In this document: piece by piece, positions 50,747-58,921 of the stretch
How the letters are laid out: each line of letters opens with the position of its first letter
How positions within the stretch are numbered: the stretch's first letter is position 1
Origin: Verrucomicrobiota bacterium
GTDB lineage: Bacteria > Verrucomicrobiota > Verrucomicrobiia > Limisphaerales > UBA11358
Length of the DNA stretch: 64,000 nt
Assembly (NCBI GenBank): GCA_028872915.1
Contig: JAGWNY010000010.1
Location: 1 to 64,000 of the forward strand
Direction of reading: 5' to 3'
The notes under the pieces: generated by a model
What the model was told of the DNA's origin: nothing
What the model saw: only the letters and a program-made list of their open reading frames with translations
Databases searched by the model: none
Made by a program: the position numbers and the translations under genes

Positions 50747-51424
50747 ATGCTCGCAAACATCGTTCTTCAATTCTTCCTTAAAGGCGGCCCGGTCATGTGG
50801 CCGATTCTCATCTGCGCCCTCGTCGCCGTAGCCGTCGTCGGCGAACGCGCCTTCTGGTGGTGGCGTGAAAGCCGGAAGCGCGACCCGCGTAAAATGGAAC
50901 AACTCCTGGCCGCGCTGGAACATGCCGATGTGCCAGCCGCCGCGCAAATCGCCGCTGCCTCGGATGATCCTGTCATCCGCGTGATTCGTCATGGACTCGA
51001 TCACCTTGGCCATGCGCATGGCTCGTTGATTGGCGCGCTGCAACTGGCGGCGGGTATCGAATTGAAACGCGCCGGCCGTTTCCTCACCGTCATGGATACA
51101 CTCGTCACGCTCGCGCCGTTGCTCGGTTTGCTTGGCACCGTCACCGGCCTGATGCGCGCCTTCCTCAACATCGGCAGCGCGGAAATCTCCGTCGCGGGCG
51201 TGACCGGGGGCATTGGCGAGGCGTTGATTGCCACCGCTTGCGGACTGGCCATCGCCATTTTTTCCCTGGTTCCGTTCAATTATTTCTCGGCCAGAGTGAC
51301 GCAGTTACAGTTCGACCTGGAAACCGCCGCAACCAACGTCGAAGTCATGGTCGGCGGCGGGAAAACAGGCGACACCGTCCATCTGCACAAACCGGAAGCG
51401 CCAAGCCAGGCCACGAGTCATTGA
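50747..51424 (+). CDS. exbB: ExbB/TolQ/MotA-type proton channel protein
   Basis: 225 residues. GGPVMWPILICALVAVAVVG begins the first membrane segment; LVTLAPLLGLLGTVTGLMRA holds the conserved TM2 Gly/Thr pattern, and VTGGIGEALIATACGLAIAI the third segment. These are the ExbB signatures. It forms the proton-driven motor with ExbD that energises TonB. It lies between tonB and two exbD genes in one operon. No unusual residues are seen. Confidence 0.95.
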   Translation: MLANIVLQFFLKGGPVMWPILICALVAVAVVGERAFWWWRESRKRDPRKMEQLLAALEHADVPAAAQIAAASDDPVIRVIRHGLDHLGHAHGSLIGALQLAAGIELKRAGRFLTVMDTLVTLAPLLGLLGTVTGLMRAFLNIGSAEISVAGVTGGIGEALIATACGLAIAIFSLVPFNYFSARVTQLQFDLETAATNVEVMVGGGKTGDTVHLHKPEAPSQATSH

Positions 51425-51435
51425 AATTATTGCCG

Positions 51436-51861
51436 ATGAAAATTCCCTCGCCTGTTCCCAAACGCCGCTCGCGGATTGTCATTATTCCGCTCATTGACAT
51501 CATGTTCTTCCTGCTCGCGTCGTTCATGATGGTGGCCTTGGAAATGGAGAAGACGCAAAACATCAAGGTCAACCTGCCGCCCGCCTCGCAATCCAGGCAG
51601 GATTACCGGCCCAACATGATTAACATCGCCGTGGACAAATCCGGCGCGGTTTGGCTGGAGAAAAAACGGGTTTCGTTGACTCAACTCGCGTCGGTCTTGA
51701 AGGAACGCTTTCGCGCCAACCCGGATGTGCCGGTTTATGTCAGCGGCGACCGCGACACGCTCCACGGCGACATGGTAAAGGTTTATCAGGTCGTCCGTTC
51801 CATCGGCATTCAAAAGGTCGCGTTCATGACCGACGGCAATCCCGGTTCCACAACGCCATGA
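51436..51861 (+). CDS. exbD: ExbD-type biopolymer transport protein, first copy
   Basis: 141 residues. IVIIPLIDIMFFLLASFMMV is the single membrane segment, with the proton-carrying Asp in PLIDIMFFLL. The periplasmic domain follows with VNLPPASQSRQDYRPNMINI and VYVSGDRDTLHGDMVKVYQV. It works with ExbB. Its stop overlaps the next exbD gene by four bases (ATGA). Sequence similarity to the next gene is high in the membrane segment and lower in the periplasmic part, so the pair probably arose by duplication. Confidence 0.94.
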   Translation: MKIPSPVPKRRSRIVIIPLIDIMFFLLASFMMVALEMEKTQNIKVNLPPASQSRQDYRPNMINIAVDKSGAVWLEKKRVSLTQLASVLKERFRANPDVPVYVSGDRDTLHGDMVKVYQVVRSIGIQKVAFMTDGNPGSTTP

Positions 51862-52283
51862 AAATTCGCACGCCCATCCCGGAAAAGAAGTCGCGGCTGG
51901 AAATCATTCCGCTGATTGACATCATGTTCTTCCTGCTCGCGTCGTTCATGATGGTGACGTTGCAGATGCAGATTGTCCGCACGCTCAAATCCAATCTGCC
52001 CACCGCCACGCTCGCCACACCCTCCCGGAAGCCCGACATCGTCAACCTGACTGTCAACAAGGACGGCTCGGTCTCGGTGGATGCCAAGCCCGCCAGCTTC
52101 CCCGAATTGTTCACAATGCTCACGAACCGTTACAGCCTGAACACCAATCTGCCGGTCTATATCACCGGCGCGCGGGACACCACCCACGGTTCGGTGGTGT
52201 TCGTGCTCGATTTGGTGAAACGCGCCGGCATCCAGCGCGTCGCCATTGCCGTCAACGCCGCCCCCGACCATCCGACCCCATGA
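51858..52283 (+). CDS. exbD: ExbD-type biopolymer transport protein, second copy
   Basis: 141 residues. LEIIPLIDIMFFLLASFMMV repeats the membrane segment of the first copy exactly from PLIDIMFF on, with the same Asp. The periplasmic part (LKSNLPTATLATPSRKPDIV, and GARDTTHGSVVFVLDLVKRA) differs more. ExbD normally works as a dimer, so this operon may make heteromers. The ATG at 51858 overlaps the first exbD stop, and its own stop overlaps the next gene by four bases (ATGA). Confidence 0.94.
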   Translation: MKIRTPIPEKKSRLEIIPLIDIMFFLLASFMMVTLQMQIVRTLKSNLPTATLATPSRKPDIVNLTVNKDGSVSVDAKPASFPELFTMLTNRYSLNTNLPVYITGARDTTHGSVVFVLDLVKRAGIQRVAIAVNAAPDHPTP

Positions 52284-52810
52284 AAAACTTCCAAGTCAAC
52301 CTGTTCATCGTCCTTGCCCTTTGCTTTTGCGGACTGTGCGCATGGCAATGGTATGAACAAACCGTCCAACGCACGACTATCCAGAGCCTGAACCGGATGG
52401 TTTATGACCGCGACGCTGTCATTCAGAACGATACCAACTCCATCGCCACGCTAAATCATCAGGTGAATGAAATGGACGCGAGCCTTGCGGAAATGAAGGC
52501 AGAAGCCGGGACGAACAGACAGCTTATTGCCTCGCAAAAAACTAAAATCACTCAATTGCAGTTTGAGAACGAAAACTTCACCAACGAAATCGCGCAATAC
52601 AAGGCCGGCGTGGACGCGCTGGAAGCCAGGCTAAAGGAAGCTTACGCCGGAATTGGCAGGCAGAACGCCGCCATCTCCAACCTCGTCGTCCGGCGCAACG
52701 ACCTTGTGCAAAAATACAACGACGAAGTGAAAGACCGGAACAACATCGTTGCCAAATACAACGAACTGGCAAAGCAGGTGAAGCAGCTCCAAGACAAGTC
52801 CAAACAATGA
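52280..52810 (+). CDS. Membrane-anchored coiled-coil protein
   Basis: 176 residues. An N-terminal anchor (VNLFIVLALCFCGLCAWQWY) is followed by a long heptad pattern (SLAEMKAEAGTNRQLIASQK, FTNEIAQYKAGVDALEARLK, AAISNLVVRRNDLVQKYNDE) to the end. No enzyme motif is seen. It may be a periplasmic coiled-coil spacer or scaffold. Its ATG overlaps the second exbD stop in an ATGA, so it belongs to the TonB motor operon. Its 3' part overlaps, antisense, an open frame on the minus strand (52642-52810). Confidence 0.8.
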   Translation: MKNFQVNLFIVLALCFCGLCAWQWYEQTVQRTTIQSLNRMVYDRDAVIQNDTNSIATLNHQVNEMDASLAEMKAEAGTNRQLIASQKTKITQLQFENENFTNEIAQYKAGVDALEARLKEAYAGIGRQNAAISNLVVRRNDLVQKYNDEVKDRNNIVAKYNELAKQVKQLQDKSKQ

Positions 52811-53094
52811 CCATCCTTTGATGCGCCCCTATAATTACCGTTTGTGCCGCTTGATCTTCCGGGATTTTCTACGAGGATGGCATGATGCTCATTGGCCGGC
52901 AAATAACACTCATATTCTCCGACCAATTCGGAATCCACCAGCTTCCCGTCCGAATTGAAGAAATCCACGTGAAAATAAGGCGCTTTCCATGGGCTGGCGC
53001 CCGGGTTTTTGATGGTTCCGAAAACCGCCGCCGTCGGTCCTGATTTTCGATTGCCACCCATCCGGCGGCTTTTCTTTCCATCGTCTGACTGCAT
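52642..53094 (-). CDS. Possible FxLYD-type protein, poorly bounded
   Basis: Residues 20-75 read TAAVFGTIKNPGASPWKAPY and HVDFFNSDGKLVDSELVGEY then NEHHAILVEN, which resemble an FxLYD-type beta domain. The rest of the frame is unlike this and runs antisense through the end of the coiled-coil gene, so the true gene is probably shorter or damaged. A run of eight C (53109-53116; G on the coding strand) just upstream may have shifted the N-terminus. The FmdB gene is upstream on the same strand. Low certainty. Confidence 0.4.
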   Translation of the reverse strand: MQSDDGKKSRRMGGNRKSGPTAAVFGTIKNPGASPWKAPYFHVDFFNSDGKLVDSELVGEYECYLPANEHHAILVENPGRSSGTNGNYRGASKDGHCLDLSWSCFTCFASSLYLATMLFRSFTSSLYFCTRSLRRTTRLEMAAFCLPIPA

Positions 53095-53120
53095 GAACCA
53101 ATTTTTTCGTCACCCCCCCC

Positions 53121-53366
53121 TCACTGCTTCTCATACTCCCCTTTGCGGACGCGTTTGAGTACCGTGAATCCGGCCTTTTTCGCGTCCGAGACGGAAAGCG
53201 GCTTGAGCTTGTGCGGCGTGCTGAAGCCCGAAAGGATCTTCCGCACGGGCTTTTTGCACGCCGGACATTTCGTCAATTCCGGCGCGGACAGCGGTCGCCG
53301 CAACGTGAATCTGCCACCGCACGCCCGGCATTCCCCTTCGCACAATTCATATTCGTAAAGTGGCAT
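53121..53366 (-). CDS. FmdB-type zinc-ribbon protein
   Basis: 81 residues from ATG 53366. MPLYEYELCEGECRACGGRF then ELTKCPACKKPVRKILSGF holds two CxxC pairs in an FmdB/CxxC_CXXC_SSSS zinc ribbon. The family is a small putative regulator or RNA/DNA-binding protein of uncertain role. It follows korB by 65 bases on the same strand, so it may be on the kor transcript. The early residues before the ATG are low-complexity and are left out. Confidence 0.85.
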   Translation of the reverse strand: MPLYEYELCEGECRACGGRFTLRRPLSAPELTKCPACKKPVRKILSGFSTPHKLKPLSVSDAKKAGFTVLKRVRKGEYEKQ

Positions 53367-53431
53367 ACGGTTGCGCCGCTGTCGCCGCCGCCGCTCGCGA
53401 AGTCCCTCCGGCCCGCCACGGCTCAACGCCG

Positions 53432-54370
53432 TCATTTCATCCGGTCAAAACTTTTCTGCAAAATCTGCCAATCCTGCAGGCCCTGGAGCCTCTCCCGCGC
53501 GCCCCGGATGATTTCCGCCTCCTTCGCGTTTTTCGTGGCCTTCGCCGCCTTGTAGAAAATGCCGAAATAACCCGGGAATTCCGCCCCCGCCAGTTTGAAT
53601 GCCGCCAGTTCATCCGTCGCGTCATGGTCCTTGGGCACTTCATTAAATGCGCCGCCTTTTCGCGGATTGCTCGCGTCGAACGCGCCCTCGTAAAATTCCA
53701 CGCATTCGCTCAGGCATTCGATGAAGCCGAACCCCTCATGGTCCATCGCCGCCTCCATCATCTGCAAAACGTGGTTCGGATTCGAATGCGTCGTCCGCGC
53801 TACAAACGTCGCCCCGGCGGCAATCGCCTGCTTCATCGGATTGATCGGATAATCCACCGCGCCCCATTGGTCCGTCTTGCTTTTGAAGCCCAGCGGCGAC
53901 GTTGGTGACGTCTGTTTCTTCGTCAGCCCATAAACCCAGTTGTCCATCACCACATACGTCATTTTGATGTTCTTGCGCGCCGTATGGTTGAAATGATTGC
54001 CGCCGATGGAAAATGCGTCCCCGTCGCCTCCAAACACAAACACGTGCAAGTCCGGCCGCGACAGCGAGATGCCGCTGGCAAACGGCAGCGCCCGGCCATG
54101 AATGTAATGCGCGCCGTGCGCCTGCACGAAATACGGGAACCGGCTCGAACATCCGATGCCCGCGATGGTCGTGATATTCTCATGCCACATCTTCCGCTTC
54201 TCGATCAGCTTGAAATAAAGCGCCAGGACCGAAAAATCCCCGCAACCCGGACACCACGTCGGATGGTCCGCGGCGACTTCCTTTTTCGTCAGTCCCTTGC
54301 GTTCCGCCGGCGCCGCCGGCGCCGCCGCGCCATTCGTCCGGGGTTCAATTTCTGTCAATGTTTCACTCAT
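53432..54370 (-). CDS. korB: 2-Oxoacid:ferredoxin oxidoreductase, beta subunit
   Basis: 312 residues. The TPP/Mg region is FVFGGDGDAFSIGGNHFNHT to TYVVMDNWVYGLTKKQTSPT, with WCPGCGDFSVLALYF near residue 38 for the cluster ligands. The second Cys of CPGCGD is conserved, as is IAGIGCSSRF. It carries TPP and the [4Fe-4S] cluster and passes electrons to ferredoxin, oxidatively decarboxylating 2-oxoglutarate or a related acid with CoA. It is downstream of korA, 30 bases apart. The ending KSFDRMK lies next to FmdB. An anaerobic or ferredoxin-linked TCA step is implied. Confidence 0.93.
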   Translation of the reverse strand: MSETLTEIEPRTNGAAAPAAPAERKGLTKKEVAADHPTWCPGCGDFSVLALYFKLIEKRKMWHENITTIAGIGCSSRFPYFVQAHGAHYIHGRALPFASGISLSRPDLHVFVFGGDGDAFSIGGNHFNHTARKNIKMTYVVMDNWVYGLTKKQTSPTSPLGFKSKTDQWGAVDYPINPMKQAIAAGATFVARTTHSNPNHVLQMMEAAMDHEGFGFIECLSECVEFYEGAFDASNPRKGGAFNEVPKDHDATDELAAFKLAGAEFPGYFGIFYKAAKATKNAKEAEIIRGARERLQGLQDWQILQKSFDRMK

Positions 54371-54400
54371 AAATCCTTTTTGCGCATCCTGCTTTCCCGT

Positions 54401-56227
54401 TTAAAGTTTGCTCAAGCCGGACGAAACATTCGTCCGAACCCGTTCCAGAATCTCCCGCACTTTCCACGTCAGCCCGTCCGTTTTATTGATCCCCTGGATC
54501 TTCGGGTCGCAGTAACGGGCGCGCAGCAACTGGCCCAACTGGCCGAATCCATAAAGCCCTTCATCGTTCATCTCCACCACCAGCACGTGGTTAAAGCCGG
54601 AGAAAATGTTTTCCAATCCGTTGGGCAGCGGCGAGATATGGCGGATATGCAGCGATGAAACACTGTCCCCTCCCGCTCGCGCCCGGTCCACCGCCTCCCG
54701 GATCGGCCCTTCCGTGGACCCCCATCCCACCAGCAATATATTGCCCTCAGGCGGGCCGTAAATCTTTGGCGTGGACAGCGTCGCCGCCAGTGCTTGGAGC
54801 TTTTTGCGCCGTTTTGCCGTCATTTGCGTGTGCAATTTCGGCGAGCCTGTCGGATGTCCCGCCTCATCGTGCTCGAGGCCCGTAACGATGGGATATTTGC
54901 CGCTGGCAATGCGCGTCCCCGGCGGCGCGTGACGCGTCGCGCTGTCGGGCGCCGAGAGATCGTAAGGTTTGTGGTCGGCCACAGGCGTGAGGTCCGGTGA
55001 AATGTCCTGGCAAATGGCCTTGAGATTGGGTTCGGAAAGCGCCTCGATGCGTGTCGCAATGCCCTGGTCCGTCAGGATAATGACCGGAACACTGAATTTG
55101 CGGGCAATGTTGACCGCCTCAATGGCCATGTAAAAACAATCTTCAACGTTGGCCGGGGCAACAACCACGCGGGGGGAATCGCCGTGGCCGCCAAAGCACG
55201 CGATGTTCAAATCCGATTGTTCCACGTTCGTGGGCATGCCCGTGGAAGGGCCGCCCCGTTGCACGTCCACAATCACCAGCGGCATCTCCGCCATCACGCC
55301 CCAGCCCAGCGACTCCGTTTTAAGCGAAATTCCAGGACCGCTCGAACCGGTCACCGCCACCCGCCCCGCGTAACTGGCGCCCATCGCCATCGAAATGGCC
55401 GCAATTTCATCCTCGCACTGCACAAACGTGCCGCCGTATTTCGGCAACTCCCGGCGCAACAGTTCCATGATGTCCGACCACGGCGTTATCGGATAGCCGG
55501 CCCCAAAACGAACCCCCGCCGCAATCAATCCATATCCCAACGCTTCGTTCCCGTTCATGACCACCTGCTGGCGGCCCTTGTGGCTGCTGTCCACGAATTT
55601 GAACGTCTCCAATACATTGCCCAGCGAATGCGAATACCCCGCGTGAAACGCGGCCAGCGCGTTCTTAACAATACTCTCGTCCTTGCCCGTAAAGCGTTCC
55701 GCGATGAGCTTTTCCAGCTTGGGCGCGTTCAGGTCAAACATCTTCGCAATCAATCCCAGGGCATAAATATTCTTTCCCTTGTCCTTCGCAGTGCCCCCGA
55801 TGGCCTCCACGGTGAGGCTGGAGATCGGAACCCCCACGTGATGAAAATCCTTTTCCCATTCCGGCCGCGGCTGCACGTGATCCGAATCGTACAAAATCAG
55901 CCCCTGTTTCTTCACCGAGGCAATGTGGCCCTCATAGGAATGCTGGTAAAATGCCAGCAAAACGTCCGCTTCATCCCCGGCGCTCAGCACCTCCCCGCTG
56001 CCGATCCGCACCTGGAATATGGAAGGCCCCCCCGAAATCGTGGACGGTATCGTCATGAACGTCATCACCTCCTGCTCGCTGCGCCCAGCCAGCCGCGCAA
56101 GAAATCCGCCAATGGCCTGGATGCCATCCTGCGAATTGCCGGCGATACGAATGACCGCCTCTTTGATGTTGGAAATTTTTGGCGCGCCTTTCGATGACGG
56201 CGCCACGGGTGCAATCATGTCGCTCAT
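54401..56227 (-). CDS. korA: 2-Oxoacid:ferredoxin oxidoreductase, gamma-alpha fusion subunit
   Basis: 608 residues. The first 190 residues are the gamma domain (IRIAGNSQDGIQAIGGFLAR, VMTFMTIPSTISGGPSIFQV), and the remainder is the alpha domain with MNGNEALGYGLIAAGVRFGA, YPITPWSDIMELLRRELPKY and MAMGASYAGRVAVTGSSGPG. The alpha domain holds the pyrimidine half of the TPP site. This is the KorA organisation of Verrucomicrobia, Bacteroidetes and Actinobacteria. It makes a heterodimer with korB. A candidate promoter lies upstream at 56333-56362. The start at 56227 is followed by a Met six codons later (MIAPVAPSS), which is an alternative. Confidence 0.93.
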   Translation of the reverse strand: MSDMIAPVAPSSKGAPKISNIKEAVIRIAGNSQDGIQAIGGFLARLAGRSEQEVMTFMTIPSTISGGPSIFQVRIGSGEVLSAGDEADVLLAFYQHSYEGHIASVKKQGLILYDSDHVQPRPEWEKDFHHVGVPISSLTVEAIGGTAKDKGKNIYALGLIAKMFDLNAPKLEKLIAERFTGKDESIVKNALAAFHAGYSHSLGNVLETFKFVDSSHKGRQQVVMNGNEALGYGLIAAGVRFGAGYPITPWSDIMELLRRELPKYGGTFVQCEDEIAAISMAMGASYAGRVAVTGSSGPGISLKTESLGWGVMAEMPLVIVDVQRGGPSTGMPTNVEQSDLNIACFGGHGDSPRVVVAPANVEDCFYMAIEAVNIARKFSVPVIILTDQGIATRIEALSEPNLKAICQDISPDLTPVADHKPYDLSAPDSATRHAPPGTRIASGKYPIVTGLEHDEAGHPTGSPKLHTQMTAKRRKKLQALAATLSTPKIYGPPEGNILLVGWGSTEGPIREAVDRARAGGDSVSSLHIRHISPLPNGLENIFSGFNHVLVVEMNDEGLYGFGQLGQLLRARYCDPKIQGINKTDGLTWKVREILERVRTNVSSGLSKL

Positions 56228-56332
56228 GGGACTAAAAATTTGCCTTTCTTATTTGTGCTACGGCAACGATTTGTTTCCCAAACAGCCCCGGTTGCCCTCT
56301 TCTATGTGCCGTGGCATTCACTGTCGCATATC

Positions 56333-56362
56333 ACCCTACGCCGCATGGCTGTATCGTGTCAA
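56333..56362 (-). promoter_or_regulatory. Candidate korAB promoter
   Basis: On the minus strand TTGACA (56357-56362) and TAGGGT (56333-56338) are 18 bases apart, about 105 bases before the korA start. The -10 is weak. The gap 56228-56558 is AT-rich. A small palindrome GTCACCGTGAC lies at 56421-56431; no other feature is seen in the gap. Confidence 0.4.
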
Positions 56363-56558
56363 ATTCTAATGATGACTATATCTGCCTGAACAACAACTAT
56401 TTACGCAAAATTTTTGAATTGTCACCGTGACGGCAATTTATGCTAATTAGACAAGCTTATTGCCGGTCGCGCGCTTTGGAACAGAACTTTTGAGCCTTTG
56501 CGGAGCCGGCCATGACAGGCTTGCATCCAGCCGGTGATGCGGTAGGGTGCCCGAAAGC

Positions 56559-57065
56559 ATGACCGGGCTATACGACGACGCGATGTTCGACTTCAGCCGT
56601 GGCGAATTTGGTTCGGCGGTCGAAAAATTTAAGACCATCCTGGAGCGCGAACCGGGTAACTTCGAAGCGCGGCTGGCCCTGGGCATGGCCTTTTATCGCC
56701 TGGGAAATTTTTCGGAGGCGATAGCCGAAGGGCACAAGGCCGAGGCACTGCGTCCGCGCGACCAACTGGTCCATACGAACCTCTCTCTTTTTTATCAAAA
56801 GGCCGGCGATCGGACCCGGGCGGAGCACCACGGCTTGCAGGCCCGCATTGCCTCGTGGCGGGAGGAAGCGGGCAAGGCGCCCGGCGCCCAGTCCGAACCC
56901 TCCGCGCCGGAACTGCGGATGGCGCGCACGCCCCCACCGCCGGTCCAGTTCCCCAGCCAGCCTTGGAAAAAACGGAAAAGCGAAGATAAACCATCGGACA
57001 AATCCAATGAAAACAGCGTACGAACTGGCAATGGAACGGCTGAACAAGACCGCTCCCGCCCATAA
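56559..57065 (+). CDS. TPR protein
   Basis: 168 residues from ATG 56559. Residues 10-100 contain at least two TPR units (GEFGSAVEKFKTILEREPGN, FEARLALGMAFYRLGNFSEA, VHTNLSLFYQKAGDRTRAEH). A basic/Pro-rich tail (PPPPVQFPSQPWKKRKSEDK) follows. TPRs bind peptides or other proteins; the partner is unknown. It overlaps the start of the next small gene by 59 bases in another frame, so the two are probably expressed together. An alternative start at 56547 adds four residues. Confidence 0.75.
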   Translation: MTGLYDDAMFDFSRGEFGSAVEKFKTILEREPGNFEARLALGMAFYRLGNFSEAIAEGHKAEALRPRDQLVHTNLSLFYQKAGDRTRAEHHGLQARIASWREEAGKAPGAQSEPSAPELRMARTPPPPVQFPSQPWKKRKSEDKPSDKSNENSVRTGNGTAEQDRSRP

Positions 57066-57282
57066 ACTCACCGACGAACAAAGGAAGGAATTGGCGGAAT
57101 TGGACTCGCAATATGCGGCCAAAATTGCCGAACGGGAAATTGCGTTGAAAACGGAATTGGGGCGGACGGCCGGCGACTTCGCAAAACAACAAACCCTTCG
57201 CGAACAAATGGCCGCCGAACGGCGCAAACTTCAGGCGGAACTGGAGGAGAAGAAGGAGCGGGTGCGGAGCCGGGAAGGGTGA
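57007..57282 (+). CDS. Small charged helical protein
   Basis: 91 residues (ELAMERLNKTAPAHKLTDEQ, RKELAELDSQYAAKIAEREI, then ERRKLQAELEEKKERV). Alternating charged residues with heptads of Leu/Ala predict a single coiled coil. No family is recognised. It overlaps the 3' end of the TPR gene by 59 bases. The start is ATG 57007, which fixes the frame better than the longer open frame upstream. It may be part of a TPR/coiled-coil pair. Confidence 0.7.
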   Translation: MKTAYELAMERLNKTAPAHKLTDEQRKELAELDSQYAAKIAEREIALKTELGRTAGDFAKQQTLREQMAAERRKLQAELEEKKERVRSREG

Positions 57283-57298
57283 CAAATCGGTTGATAAT

Positions 57299-57315
57299 GT
57301 AATCATTCATGTTAC
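57299..57315 (+). promoter_or_regulatory. GTAAT-N7-GTTAC motif before the Rrf2 gene
   Basis: GTAATCATTCATGTTAC lies just before the Rrf2 start (57326). The same arms with the same seven-base spacing occur at 57815-57831. TTGATA (57291-57296) and TACTTT (57313-57318), 16 bases apart, could be the promoter, which would put the motif between the -35 and -10 and give an almost leaderless transcript. Likely an autoregulatory site; inference. Confidence 0.55.
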
Positions 57316-57325
57316 TTTCTTCAAC

Positions 57326-57790
57326 ATGAGAACCAGTTGCCGGTTCGGCATGGCTGTTCACGTGCTCGCCGTTCTTGCCTACAAGGACGGCGACCGGGTC
57401 ACCTCGGCCGGCCTCGCGCACAGCGTCAATACCAATCCGGTCATCGTGCGGCGGCTTTTGCTGGCGTTGAAGCGGGCAAAGTTGGTGGACACTTCCAAGG
57501 GAGCGGGAGCCGGCTCGCGGCTGAATTGCTCCCCCAATCATATCAATCTCGGCGCCGTTTACCGCGCCGTCGAAGCCGCGGAGCCGTTTGCCACGCCCTC
57601 TCGCCGGCCCAATGCGGCCTGTCCCGTGGGTCATTGCATCCGGCAAACGTTGGAAAGGATTTTTGCCTCCGCGCGGGCCGCCCTGGAATTGGACTTGGAA
57701 AAAACGACCCTGGGCGACGTGCTCCGCGCGGTAAAGGCCTCGGGCGCTTGTTCAAGGAAAAACGGCCAAAAAAACAAAAGAGCGGTTTGA
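57326..57790 (+). CDS. Rrf2-family transcriptional regulator
   Basis: 154 residues. MRTSCRFGMAVHVLAVLAYK is the Rrf2 start, followed by a winged helix (TSAGLAHSVNTNPVIVRRLL, LALKRAKLVDTSKGAGAGSR) and the C-terminal region with CPVGHCIRQTLERIFA. There are three Cys in the C-terminal part (CPVGHC, CSRK), fewer than the classical cluster-binding set, so NO/Fe-S sensing is possible but not assured; the YwnA-like subgroup also fits. It probably binds the GTAAT-N7-GTTAC site upstream and the second copy before htrA. Confidence 0.88.
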   Translation: MRTSCRFGMAVHVLAVLAYKDGDRVTSAGLAHSVNTNPVIVRRLLLALKRAKLVDTSKGAGAGSRLNCSPNHINLGAVYRAVEAAEPFATPSRRPNAACPVGHCIRQTLERIFASARAALELDLEKTTLGDVLRAVKASGACSRKNGQKNKRAV

Positions 57791-57814
57791 CAGCGTGTTT
57801 TTTTGTGCCATTGT

Positions 57815-57831
57815 GTAATAACAATTGTTAC
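57815..57831 (+). promoter_or_regulatory. GTAAT-N7-GTTAC motif before the htrA-like gene
   Basis: GTAATAACAATTGTTAC repeats the arms and spacing of 57299-57315. Its core TAACAATTGTTA (57819-57830) is a perfect 12-bp palindrome. It lies 26 bases before the htrA-like start at 57858, so it could control the htrA-sigma transcript. The Rrf2 stop is 25 bases upstream. Confidence 0.6.
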
Positions 57832-57857
57832 AAATAGGAAAGGAGAAATCCAAACCG

Positions 57858-58919
57858 ATGAAAATTCCAACCGGATTCCTGGGCCGCCGGGCGGAGCCTC
57901 TGGCCGGCGCTCTGGATGCCGCCGATGTCGCGGCGCCGCCGCCGCCGTCATCGTTGCCGGACGACGGCGAATTGCTGGATGCCTATTCCAGGACCATCAC
58001 CCGCGCCGTGGAGAAGGTCGGGCCGGCGGTGGTGAACATTCGCGTTCGCAAAACCGGTCGTCAAGGGCGCGGCACGGAGTCCGGCGGCGCCGGGTCCGGT
58101 TTTATCGTTGCGCCGGACGGCTTCATTCTCACCAACAGCCACGTCGTGCATGGCGCGGATGAATTGGAGGCCACGCTGGCCGATGGCCGGGTGTTTGCCG
58201 CCACCCTCGTTGGCGAGGACCCGGAAACGGATTTGGCGGTCATCCGCATTGGCGCGTCGCAATTGGCGCGCGCGACTCTGGGCGATTCCACGGCCATTCG
58301 CGTTGGGCAGATTGCCATTGCCATTGGAAGCCCGTTCGGTTTTCAGCGAACGGTCACCGCCGGGGTCGTCAGCGCCTTGGGCCGCTCCATGCGGTCCCAG
58401 TCTGGACGGCTCATTGACAACGTCATCCAGACCGATGCCGCGCTCAATCCCGGCAATTCGGGCGGACCCCTGGTCAATTCACGCGGCGATGTCATAGGCG
58501 TCAACACGGCCATCATCCTGCCCGCGCAGGGAATCTGCTTTGCCATTGCCAGCAATACCGCCGAATTTGTGACCGCGTGGCTGATCAAGGATGGACGGCT
58601 GCGCCGCGGTTGGATTGGTGTGATTGGCCGGAACGTTCCCATCCATCGCCGCGTGGCCCGCTTTCATCGCCTGGCGGCGGATTTCGGCGTGCTGGTCGCC
58701 GGCATCGAACCCGCCAGCCCGGCGAGCCGCGCAGGCTTGCAAGAGGGCGACGTGATCGTCGCGTTCGCGGGCGAGCCGATTTCCAGCATTGATGAATTGC
58801 ATGGTCGCCTCATTGCCAACGCCATTGGCATCCCGTCGCGGATGACCATTCTCCGCCATGCCGAAAAACTTGATCTCGCAATAACGCCGGAGGAATTGGC
58901 GGCACATCATCGAAATTGA
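57858..58919 (+). CDS. HtrA/DegP-like serine protease without a visible signal peptide
   Basis: 353 residues. The trypsin-like triad is present: His in LTNSHVVHGADE, Asp in DPETDLAVIRIG and Ser in NPGNSGGPLVNS. One PDZ domain follows (GVLVAGIEPASPASRAGLQE, GDVIVAFAGEPISSIDELHG). The N-terminus (MKIPTGFLGRRAEPL...) has no hydrophobic segment, so the protein is predicted cytoplasmic, unlike most HtrA proteins. AGGAAAGGAG just upstream is a good ribosome-binding site. The sigma factor gene starts three bases after the stop, so the two are co-transcribed. Substrates are unknown. Confidence 0.9.
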   Translation: MKIPTGFLGRRAEPLAGALDAADVAAPPPPSSLPDDGELLDAYSRTITRAVEKVGPAVVNIRVRKTGRQGRGTESGGAGSGFIVAPDGFILTNSHVVHGADELEATLADGRVFAATLVGEDPETDLAVIRIGASQLARATLGDSTAIRVGQIAIAIGSPFGFQRTVTAGVVSALGRSMRSQSGRLIDNVIQTDAALNPGNSGGPLVNSRGDVIGVNTAIILPAQGICFAIASNTAEFVTAWLIKDGRLRRGWIGVIGRNVPIHRRVARFHRLAADFGVLVAGIEPASPASRAGLQEGDVIVAFAGEPISSIDELHGRLIANAIGIPSRMTILRHAEKLDLAITPEELAAHHRN

Positions 58920-58921
58920 AC

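Noticed and set aside
54401..56227. Pyruvate:ferredoxin oxidoreductase instead of Kor
   Set aside because: The two-subunit gamma-alpha plus beta arrangement without a delta ferredoxin subunit fits KorAB better; the substrate is still unproven.
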